A stretch of 64,000 nucleotides of DNA from contig NC_085049.1 of the NCBI RefSeq assembly GCF_963662255.1, positions 26,692,142 through 26,756,141 on the forward strand, in the 5' to 3' direction. The notes under the pieces were generated by a model. The model did no database searches and was not told the DNA's origin. It was given only the letters and a program-made list of their open reading frames with translations. Both the position numbers and the translations under genes were made by a program. The stretch comes from Cinclus cinclus. Its lineage: Eukaryota > Chordata > Aves > Passeriformes > Cinclidae. Below, in pieces: positions 1-26,600 of the stretch (positions within the stretch are counted from its first letter, which is position 1; each line of letters opens with the position of its first letter).

Positions 1-158
1 ATCAGAAGCTTCCCCTTGACAAAGAGAAGGTTTTTTGCTGATATTGCTGAAGTTTCCATAACATGCTGTAGTCCATTTCTTCATTTCCTGAGTAAAATGA
101 GTGATAAGTGCATAAAACCACAGAGTATTTAAAATACAGTTTCCAGAACTTCACATAC

Positions 159-16839
<16,681 letters not shown>

Positions 16840-17094
16840 GGCGCCAGGGAAGCCGGCAGGACCGCCGGGGGAGCCGCGAGGGAGAAGGGCCGGGGCTGCC
16901 GGGGCTGCCGGGGCTGCCGGAGCCGCCGCTCCCGGGTCGCTCCGCCCGCCGCGGCCAGGCCAGCCCCGCGCCTGGCGCCGAGGGGCGGCGCGGCCCCGCC
17001 CGGTTACCGCGGAGACGGGAGCGCAGCGAGGCGGCCTCGGGGCGGGCGGTGTGAGGGGGTGATGGTGGGAAACCCGCAGCCGCCGCCTTCGCCC

Positions 17095-17880
17095 TGCACA
17101 GAGTCACACAGGAGCGTTCGGCCTGGGAAGGACCTGGGAGATGAGCGAGCCCAACCTTTGAACGCTCGCCACCGTGTCAGCCGCACCGTGGCACCGAGCG
17201 CCACGTGCATCTTTTCCAGCAGCTCCGGGAATGGGGACTCCACCGCCTCCCTGGGCAGCCCGTTCCGATATCTAATCACCCTTTCCGTGAAAAAAATCCA
17301 CCTTATGTCCAAACGAACCCTTCCTTGGCACAGCTTAGACTGTGTCCTCTCATCCTGTCCCTTGTTCCCTGGGAGCAGAGCCTGACCCCCACCTGGCTGC
17401 CCTCTCCTGCCAGGGGGCTGTGCAGAGCAATTGGGCTCCCCTGAGCCTCTTTTCCTCCAGGCTAAACACCCCCAGCTCCCTCAGCCCCTCCTCATCAGAC
17501 TTGTGCTCCAGCCCCTTGCCCAGCTCCATTCCCTTCTCTGGACTTGCTCCAGCCCCTGAATGTCCATCTTGTGTCCAGTTCTGGGCCTGTCACACAGCAC
17601 TTGGGGTGAGGCCTCACCAGTGCCCACGGTGGTGGATGGACAGTCACTGTCCTGGTCCTGCTGGCCACACCATTGCTGACCCAGCCCAGGTGCCATTGGC
17701 CTTCCTGCCCCCGGGCACAGCTCTGGACCAGTAGCCCCAGGCCCTTTTCCTGACAGGCTCTTCCCAGCCTGGAGCTGCTGGGGGTTTTGACCCAGGGGCA
17801 GGACTGAGCACTGGACTTTGTTGAGCTTCATTCCTTTGGTCTCAGCCCATTTATCCAGCCCATCCAGATCCCCCTACATC
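17095..17880 (-). mobile_element. CR1 LINE retrotransposon, 3' fragment, directly upstream of ARFGAP3
   Basis: The sequence is typical of an avian CR1 3' region read in reverse, with the phrases GGCCTGGGAAGGACCTGGGA, CCGCCTCCCTGGGCAGCCC and TTCCTCCAGGCTAAACACCC. Open frames on both strands are interrupted, so it is a dead 5'-truncated copy. It begins within about 30 bases of the CpG island of ARFGAP3. Confidence 0.85.
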
Positions 17881-18969
17881 ATGGGATGTGGGAATGGGAG
17901 TAATCCCCTCCTAGACCTCCAAGAATTTTTTTACTAAACTACAGGCCTGATGTGAATTTTTTATTATTTTTAAGATGATGAAAAGGCCAGAAACAATAAA
18001 AATATCTTTTTCCTGTCTCTCCTTATGCTTCACGAAGGAGTAGGCAACAAAGCCAGGAAATTATAAAATTAATTTTTCCTCCTTCTCTCTACAGGTCATC
18101 ACACACTGCAGAAATCTGAGGGGCGTATGACCCAAGGTACTTGTGAGGCTGTTGGCTGAAGACATTTGCAAGCAGAAGAGTAAAAGAAATGGACCTCCCT
18201 GGAAATACCAGTCATGTAGCCTTCCTCTTCCTACAGCTCTGAGACTGAGTTGTATTCAACTATTAAAAAAAAATAAATATTATTATTAAGAGTAATACTG
18301 GCAAATTTGGTTCTGACACCTCACTGATTGCCTTGTGTTACCCTCACCTTGCACTGTCTTCTACCACCTGTCTAGTATTTCTAGTATTACCAAATGCCCA
18401 GTCTCATGATTTTGCCCGTCCCTTGGGTCTAATTTCTGGCTTTTTTGGGTTTTATGTGCTACATTTTTATCTTGAAGAGAGGAGGGCAAGGATAAGTCTG
18501 AAAAAAAAGAGGGTAAGTAGCAAGATCTATGAATCAGGTGTGCCATAAACAGGCTAGCCCACAAAAACTGACACTCATACAAATAATAAATGTTATTTTT
18601 CCTCCACTCTCACTAACAGAAAACTAGAGGAAAATAAACCAACCAAAACAAAAGTGCTTTACTGAATCCCTTTATTGACTTCTGTGCATATATATATTAC
18701 AAAAATGGGGTACATTCCCAACAGCAGCAACATCTGAAGTACAGGTAACTTTTGATACAAGAAATAGTCTAGAAATATTTGCTATACAGACTCTTCCTAC
18801 TCTGGGTCTGCAAATCCTCTGCAGCCTGTCACAAAGAAGAAAATGGATAAGATCCAAAAATAATATAAAAACAGACAATAAGGTCCTAATTACAAACAAA
18901 TGCATTTGACCTTCAGGTGCCTCAGTTCCAGTGGAGGACTCAGTTTTAACTGAAACGATGGCATGTGGG
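17881..18969. other. Intergenic sequence, no gene seen
   Basis: AT-rich unique-looking DNA between the CR1 copy and an A-rich tract. Open frames here are short and show no recognisable motif. A TTTATT near 18670 (AATAAA on the minus strand) could be a poly(A) signal for a minus-strand transcript, but nothing ties it to a gene. Confidence 0.5.
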
Positions 18970-18974
18970 AATAT

Positions 18975-19088
18975 TAAAAAAAAACCCCACAAACAAAACA
19001 AAAGCAAAACAAAACAACAACAAAAAAACAAACAGACAAAAAAAAACCAAAAAAAAAACAACAAAAAAAACCCCTCAAACAAATACAA
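18975..19088. repeat. A-rich (CAAAA)n-like low-complexity tract
   Basis: About 110 bases of A with interspersed C on the plus strand, resembling a decayed poly(A) or (AAAAC)n tract. The Lys/Asn/Gln-rich and Phe/Cys-rich open frames over it are artefacts of composition. Confidence 0.85.
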
Positions 19089-19429
19089 AAATCAATTACT
19101 GCCCCAAGACAGAAACAGTATATTGTGAGATGCTCTTCTGGACAAGTGGAGCAGAATAATTTAATTCAAGCCAATGAGGAGATGAAACTGAGACTTCTGT
19201 CCTAACTACATTTTGTTTCTTGAATCTTCACTATCCCTTTCTTACAAACCTAACTAAAGGCTGTGAGAAAAAGAAAAATCAAGTTTATAAAGCCCAGGCT
19301 TTATAAAAATGTTCAGTGCAACCTTTCACATTCCCTGTTTTGTCCATGAGTTTTTGTACTTGCATACAATCCAAAATCTCATCTGCATTCCACATCATTG
19401 CAGAATCAAGTCAGATGTGAATTAAAAGT

Positions 19430-19750
19430 ATGTTTCCACCTGGTAATTTTTATTGTCTAAACTAGGCCCAAATCCACCTTTTGATGCAGGAGCTTGAGCC
19501 CATGTCTTGATACATGCACTGATACAGCTGGATGGTTGCTGGTATTACAGGATTAAGAAAATTCCAAATGAAATTAATATATATTTTTTTCCATGTATGG
19601 AGAGGTTAGAGGTTTAACAGAGATCTGGGATGACATAACAGGAGAGTGATCAGACTGATGGGATGTCTTCATTTTGTCTCTTCAGCCAAAATTATGTAAA
19701 ATAAAACAAGCACTACGTTGAAGAAGCAGAACCTTCCTGTGCTGACTTAT
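19430..19750 (-). other. Probable 3' terminal exon (mostly UTR) of the ITIM-transmembrane gene
   Basis: A strong acceptor (pyrimidine tract, then TTTATTTCCAG) ends at 19751. Joined in phase 1 to the preceding exon, it would read DKSAQEGSASST and then a TAG. An AATAAA on the minus strand at 19449-19454 could end the transcript near 19430. If the TGA in exon 3 is used, the whole exon is untranslated. The boundaries are inferred. Confidence 0.4.
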
Positions 19751-19929
19751 CTGGAAATAAAAGAGACAAAAGCTGCTAGAATTAGAGTACCTCACTGAAG
19801 CTCAACCTGTTGGGAGTGTTATTGTGGCTGCCTAAAAATACCAGCCTTTGGTTTGGGGGCTTCCTTGCGCCTCCTGCGCTGAATGCCAAGGTATTGTATG
19901 GAAATCCAGCAGGGCTGGGAAGGGCTTAC

Positions 19930-22900
19930 CTGTGTGGCAGCAGGGTCAGAGGCTGTGACATTTCACTGCCAGCAGGATGGTCATGAGGAGCAGAACCACA
20001 GAACAGAAGGACAGGGCGAAGACAACGTAGCACCAGGGGGAGTTCTCCAAGCAGGTCACTGCCAAAGGGACCAGGGACAGGGGTGTCACTGTAGCAGAAG
20101 CAAGGCAGCTTTTGTTTTGAGTTATGGGAATATGAAAAATCATCGTGCCTCCTGCTATAGATACAGCACCTATATATCTATATAGGTTTGTATACATACA
20201 AACCTGTGTGTAACTATTAAAATCACACTTTCAGTGTCAGAAGAAACCTTTTCCTGGCCAGTTCTAAGTTTTATCATCACAGCTGTTGAGAAGAAACCTA
20301 AAGATACAACCTCTTGCCTTTAGTGGGAGAGAACAGTTTTGCCAGCACTGCTGTGCCAGAGCTCTGCTGCATGCACACACAGCACTGCCAGTGCTTCCCA
20401 CTGGCTAATATGCCCTGCCTTTTCCTTGGAAAATGGTTTGCAGTGGTTGTGCTATCCTGTGTTAATTGTCTGAGTTTACACAACTGAAGACCCACAAGGA
20501 AAGCTTGAAGGTCCCATTCAGGCTTTAAAAAAAGATTTTATAGGTAATTTGAAATGCTGGAGACTCTTCCCAGATTACCGTATTTTTTAAGCACAACAAA
20601 GACGTGCTTGTTTAATTGGCTTTAAATCCCTGCCTCCATCATTTCCTCCTCCAATTTAATCCTGACTAGGAGCACTGTGTTCATTTGATCTCCATTCCTT
20701 AATACTTCCCATTTCAACTGCTCCCCAATCTAAACAAGAATCAGAACAAGCATTTGGCTTCTGTGGTTTTAAAGAAGTTCCAGTTAAGAATGTGAAGGGG
20801 CAGAGCTCTTCTAGTAGCATTTATCCATATGTAGAGCATATATGGATTTTTATATTCCTTGAACAAAATTCTAAAAACATGGATAGTGCAGCCAGAATCA
20901 GAGAAGGGAAGGGAGGAGGAACTGAGGACTGGGATGTAAAAAGGAGCCAAAAAGCAGACAGGTCCATGGCCCTATATCAAAACTGCATTACTGACAACAC
21001 TTTCCATGTTGCTTTCCAAGCCTGGATTCACTGGGATAAAATCATAGGGCATTTCAATGAAGCCAGTAAAATAGTTTTGTCTTTGTAACAGGGTCTCCAT
21101 CTGGCCCACTACCTTGTCTGCCTGACTGCCACTTTTATTCAGAAAAAACATCTGAAGCTTTCAGTTTCTTTTTCTTTATTGTGAGGTCAAATTAAACCCC
21201 AATGGAAATATTTGTTTGCACTAGCATTTCCCCACAGCTAACATTTTTTGCATACATATAGTAATTGCTTTTATGTGTCACATGAATGCAATATTATCTT
21301 CTTCATTTTCACCTCATACACAAGAGTCAAAATTCATATCCAATATATTATTTCACTTTGTGGAACAAAATTTTATTTCAGGGCTACTTACATGGTTTGA
21401 GACAGATTAAAGTATCTTAAAGTTTTAACTTAAGGAAAGACAGACACATTTTTTCTGGAATTGTCAAAAAGCTATTCAGAATATTTTCTTTTTGGCTATT
21501 ACTTTCCAAAAGTAACTCTGTCTTGCTTCAAATACTAATGTTGGCCTGTTCATTCACCCAAAATTCATTCAGAAGTGAAAAGCAATACATGGAGATTGTT
21601 GCTAAAATGAACAAAAGAGTTTTCAAGGGCCTCCAACACAAAATTAATTTTAAGCATGTTCTGAGCATCCTTTAGGAGTGGGGAGCAGGGAAAAATGGAT
21701 TAAAATCACCTACAGCAAAGACAGAAAGTGACTCTCCCATACTCTGGAAAAATATGGTGTTTGGCTGCTGAAATATAATGAGAAAACGTGAAGTGTCCTG
21801 TGGTGTTGCCGTACCTGAGTGCATAATTTTAGGTGCGCTGTCAGGTCTGTCAGATTTCCATTTCACATTCAACTCAGCATATGTGACTTGATCACCTAGA
21901 GGGACAAAAAGGGCTGAAAGTACTAGAACAGTTCTTGCAACAGTGGTTCTTCAATGCAGTATTCCAAATAAATAAATAAATACATAAATACATAAACAAT
22001 ATTAATTTATTACATTTTAGACAATTTTGCAAATCCTTCTAGGTGACTCTCAGTTACCATACACTGAACTACTCTATTGTGAATTATATTTTTATCTTGT
22101 TATTCTGTTTCTTACATACACATTTATATATTCTTCAATCTTTAAGCAGAAGTTAATCACTGGCAACCTTTCTTGGCTAAATTAATATTTTTTTTCCTCT
22201 TTACTTCTTAATAAAAACCACAAGTGGGGTGTGACATGGTGATAACCATTACAAAAAGCACTTCATACTGTCTTACAAGATTTTTGCAACCAACAGAGAA
22301 TATAAAAAGTGTTGTCAGGGTGTGCTTCCCCAAAGGTGTGGAATGTGTCACTAACCCCAGCAGTTTTTGGTAATGATGGCAGCAGAAGGAAGGAAGGAAG
22401 GAAGAAGCTATATTTTTATATCAACTGCAACACACCACAACCTCTAGGGTTGCCTGTTTGCATGTTTCGCCTCATTCCCCAGGAGCTACTTTCAAAAAAT
22501 TTGCTCAGTGATAGTGTATGAAATAAGATATTTTTATCTGAAGAAAAGCAGCCTCCTAAAGGTGCCATGGCTGCTGAGATCAACCTTAGATTTACAAAAA
22601 ATATTGAACCCAACCCATTTTCAGCACTAAGCATCTTTCACAGGCAACAGCTGAGAGGTCAGAACAATTTAACAGCATCTGGCACAAGATGAGGGTTTGG
22701 TTTCCTGTACTTGTGCTCTCAAGTAGAGAAGCAATGGAACACACAAAGAAATCGAAGATGAAGATTGTATTAATGTATACATATATAATTTTATGTCTAT
22801 AAGAATATGAAAAATATATTAATTACATAGGTGATTTTTTTTTCTGCTATATCTCACTTGGACACACTGGTGCTATTAATAGGTGCCAAATTCAAGATTG

Positions 22901-24563
22901 ATTTAAAGTATGTCTTTGTGGAAGATATTACAATCAGCCTGTGGAAGTCCTTGGTTTAGGATGCTATTTAAGTAAAGCATTTACTGGGACACTAACAGGG
23001 ATGCAAGATTCACAGAAGTGACCAGAATAGAGATATTACTATTGAAAATGTTTTATAAAAAATATTATGACAGGCTAAACACCATGCTGGCATACTCTAA
23101 AACGTAAGAAAAACACTTTGTGTGAAATTTAGTTACTTAGTTAGCCTCATAATTAGCCATTAGAATTGTTTAGATTCTGAATTTCCAAGCATCTTATATT
23201 GGCAAATTTCAGAAGTATGATCTTTGCTTAGGGGGCTCTCAAAATAAGTTATACAGCAATTTCTAAGCAAGATTCGTTGAAGTGAATTAAAAGCTGTGTG
23301 AAAGCACTTGAAGATATAACACATAACTGGAAATGTAAGGGACGGGTGAGGAAAAAAAGTAGATGGAACAGACTTTTATATTCTCCAAGTTTGAGACATT
23401 TTTCACAGTGAGTTGTACTGGGCATGAGGGTGCATCTCCAATAAATCCTTAGAGGACAGTTCTACACTGGAGTTCCAAGGATTGTCCTGGCAGTACAGCT
23501 CTTCTGCAGAGAACTGGTCGCGTAATTTAAGGGACAAGGAGAGTTAACAATGAAAGACAAAGATTTCATACCTGTGCAGGTGCTTTTCGGACTCTGTTCT
23601 AATGACTGAATACACATATCTAATTTTTAAGAATAATTATTGCTTTACTGGCATACTCAGGACATATTTTTCTTGCCTATTGGAACCTCTGAATATTATA
23701 ATTTAAAATAAATCTTCCCTGCTCAATTGTCTTGCAACAAGAAAAGATCTATTTTGGATCAGAATTGAAAGAGTAAAACCTGATACTTTTCTTTTAAAAT
23801 AATGAATTATTTCCTACTGAAATCCATTAATGGCTGTATTTTACACATTATTTTTTGAAAATAATTTTAAGCAAGTTTTATACTTGAAGGTCATACACAA
23901 ATTGCAGTACTAAGAGTTTTCAAAATTATAGGAAGTTATATTAAATCTTGACTTGTATTTTTCTCAACACAGAACTTTTAGAAGAGAAAAAGAAGGACAG
24001 AGAGAGAGACAGAAGGAAAAAAGAAAATCGAATCAGACCTATCACTTTAGAATTTAAAAATATTTCCAGTGTCTAAGAAACGGAATCAAATTAAAATACA
24101 AAATCCAAGTGGACTTCAGGAGAGAGAAGTCCATTCAGTGAACTTCAACTGTCAATGAGTTTCCAATAATCTGTATAAAGATCTTCAGAGTCTGAACATT
24201 AAATGTTTTAAGAAAGATCCTATTTCAGCCATCTTACTGGAAGTCAGAATGGGATTTTAAAGGTCAATCTTCACTTTTGCTAGAATTCAGCATTCATTCT
24301 ATCAATAAGCATGAATTTGCCATGCCAATAGATATATATATAATAAACACAGTTGGGTATTAATGGTTAAAAAGGCTTTCCACATGACTTCAGCTGCTTG
24401 CAAACAATTTAAGAAAGAGAGAAAATTTTAAGAATATGTCAATGAGGAAAGGAAAATAAGTAATGTTAAGATAAACACTTTTTGTACCTGTATCTGAATC
24501 TTCTGAAATAAAATTCACTCTTTCCTTGGGCGACACCGTGGCATAGAGCACCTCACTTGCCAT
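19930..24563 (-). CDS. Lectin-less, ITIM-bearing transmembrane protein, NK-lectin-receptor-like tail (89 aa to first stop)
   Basis: Exons: 24488-24563 (MASEVLYATVSPKERV start), 21815-21895, 19930-20058. A probable terminal exon begins at 19750. Each junction is AG/GT and phase 1. The tail holds two ITIM consensus motifs: VLYATV (Tyr7) in exon 1 and VTYAEL (Tyr30) in exon 2. The VTYAEL exon resembles exon 2 (ITYAEL) of the plus-strand receptor at 39.9-47.4 kb and the second ITIM exon of mammalian NKG2A. Exon 3 encodes a membrane segment around WCYVVFALSFCSVVLLLMTI, then KCHSL and an in-frame TGA (19946-19948), 15 bases before its donor. No stem or CTLD exon was found from 17 to 20 kb. Phosphorylated ITIMs recruit SHP-1/SHP-2 (established for the class); here that is inference. 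It may be a short membrane adaptor-like protein or a decaying receptor gene. Confidence 0.6.
21967..21996. repeat. (AAAT)n / (AAATAC)n microsatellite
   Basis: A short tandem run of AAATA-type units, in the intron between exons 1 and 2 of the ITIM-transmembrane gene. Confidence 0.8.
22386..22404. repeat. (GGAA)n short microsatellite
   Basis: About four and a half consecutive GGAA units, in the same intron of the ITIM-transmembrane gene. Confidence 0.75.
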
Positions 24564-25671
24564 TTTGAAAAGCTGCTTTCAGCTCTCAGGTCTGCCATCC
24601 AAAGGGACTCACTGAAGAAAACACACCCTCTATTTCTGACCTCCCCCCACCACACCACATTAGGCCAACAGAAGTGTTTAGATGTCTGCAAAACGGAAGG
24701 AAACCAGAACTTTTTTTATCAAATGTAAATTCTCACCTTGTAGCCTTTGATAAACAATTCTTACTCCCTTCTCTTGGTGTATGTTCTAATAAAAACTGAT
24801 ATTTTGATCAATTTTCTCAGAAACTTTCTGCCTACACATAATTTTCATTTGGAGCCTGAGCTGGCGACTTGATGAGTGCGTTCATATTTTCCTCAAACTA
24901 ACTGGACATTAAAATGTGTTTCAACAGAAAAATCAATTAATAATTATTAGATTGCTCATTTTGTGATTATTAGATTGCTTTGGTTTCTGACTATCAGATC
25001 ACTTCCTCCTAAACTTCCATAGTTCAGGGTTGAAACCAGAAAGCAATGATATGGGGAGGAACAGAAAGAATATCTGATATTGATGAAAAAATTTATTTTA
25101 TATATTTTTGAAGTAATGTTTTTTAAATTGTAATATTTCAAAAATATTTAATACAGAAGAAAATTTATTTTTTAAAGTTTGCTTTAAAAATGTTTCTATA
25201 TGGCCCACTTCCTTTTTTACGTTGGACTTTCCTCCCCATAGAAGTTTCTAAATTCTGGTGGGCTTTTCTATATTTTTGGGGTTTCTGGTTGCTTAGAATG
25301 ATGCCAAAACTTTGAATTCTTCTCGCGGAGGAACTTGTGCTCTTCAGCCATCTCTACACCACATGCTAATCCTCATATCCTTGGGGTACTACTGAGCTCA
25401 GAATTAAACCGGGGCTGAGTCTGACCTATGCTTCCTTTGAATGCTGATCTTCAGATTTTCTCAATAAAGGCAGAAAACATTGTTCTTTGGTGTTATCATG
25501 GTGGTAAGTCAAGGAGTGCAATATTTTGCCCTCTTGGACCAGCTTCATAAGAAGGATGAACACTTTGAAGGAGGATGAATGCTATGGCATTTTCAGCTTT
25601 TATCACTGAAATGTTTTGAAAATGGGCCTTCACAATCTTGGTAACTGAAAGGTTACCACTTCTGCATTAAC

Positions 25672-26205
25672 CATGGAATGGTTTGGATTAAAATAGGCTT
25701 TAAAGACTGTGTAATTCCAGCCCCTCTGCCATGGACAGTGACTCCTTCCACCAGACCAAGCTGCTCGAAGTCCAGCCTGGCCTTGAGGGATCCAGGGGCA
25801 GCCACAGTTTCTCTGGGAAATCTGTGCCAGGGCCTCACCACCCTCACAGGGAACAGTTTCTTCCCAATATCCAATCTAACCCTGCTCTCTGTCAGTGTGA
25901 AGCCATTGCCCCTTGTCCTGTTACTCCAGACCCTTGTCAAGAGTCCCTCTCCACCTTTCCTGTGGGCTCCCTTCAGGCACTGGAAGGCCACAGTGAGGTC
26001 ACCCCAAAGCCTTCTCCTGTCCAGGCTGAACAATCCCAATTCCCTCAGCCTTTCCTCCCAGCAGAGCTGCTCCATCCCTCTGATCCCATGGTGTCCCTGC
26101 TCTGGGCTGGCTCCAGCAGCTCCCTGTCCTTCCTGTGCTGGGATCCCAGGGCTGGATGCAGCCCTGCAGGGGGGTCTCAGTAGGGTGGGGCAGAGTGGAG
26201 CAGAA
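25672..26205 (-). mobile_element. CR1 LINE retrotransposon, 3' fragment
   Basis: It reads as the reverse complement of a CR1 3' end. It begins ATGGAATGGTTTGG and continues through ATCCAGGGGCAGCCACAG, CCTGTCCAGGCTGAACAATC and CTGGGATCCCAGGGCTGG. It ends at a GGGGTCTCAGTAGGGTGGGG-type sequence. The long open frames of about 250 residues on both strands are CR1 sequence, not host genes. Confidence 0.9.
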
Positions 26206-26238
26206 CCACAATGTCCTCTTCTTTCATGGAAAGGAGGG

Positions 26239-26410
26239 CAGCAAAGACAGAAAGTGGTCCTCTCCCATACTCTGGAAAAACGTGCTCTTTGGCTGCTGAA
26301 ATACAATGAGAAATTGAAGTGTCCCACAGTGTTGCAGTACCTGACTGGCCTTTCAGGAGGAAGTGGGAGGACTGTGGAGGTACCAGCTCGAAAGCAGAAG
26401 TTGGTCAAGA
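26239..26410 (-). pseudogene. Dead duplicate of the second ITIM exon and flanking intron
   Basis: Positions 26239-26345 match 21713-21815 (the intron flanking exon 2 of the ITIM-transmembrane gene) at high identity by eye. Shared blocks include GCAAAGACAGAAAGTG, CTCCCATACTCTGGAAAAA and TTTGGCTGCTGAAATA. The homology continues into an exon-like segment at about 26346-26408 with a retained donor (CAG|GTACTG). Where the intact copy has codons for DQVTYAEL, this one aligns as DQLLLSSW, losing the tyrosine, and it soon meets an in-frame TGA. It is therefore a relic exon from a local tandem duplication. A CR1 copy lies next to the boundary at about 26205. Confidence 0.65.
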
Positions 26411-26487
26411 GCTGAGGTTTAGCATCTAGGTGGGTGAGCAGAAGTTTATGGGGTCAAAGCTTTTCTGTCCAAAGCAACATGGAATCA

Positions 26488-26600
26488 AACCCAGGATGAT
26501 TTGGGTTGGAAGAGCCCTTAAAGACCATCTAATTCCAGCCCACTTCCAGTTCCAACATCCTTCCCCTTCTAATTCAAGCATCTTCCCCTTCCCTTGGCAG
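26488..26600 (-). mobile_element. CR1 LINE 3'-end fragment
   Basis: GATTTGGGTTGGAAGAGCCC followed by TTAAAGACCATCTAATTCCA is the diagnostic reverse complement of the CR1 3' end. The fragment decays after about 110 bases. Confidence 0.75.

Noticed and set aside
18672..19159. Phe/Cys-rich and Lys/Asn/Gln-rich open frames, one looking like a membrane protein
   Set aside because: They are translations of an A-rich low-complexity tract.
25653..26415. Overlapping open frames of 251, 245 and 150 codons
   Set aside because: They are both strands of a CR1 fragment plus the relic ITIM exon. No conserved domain continues across the junction.
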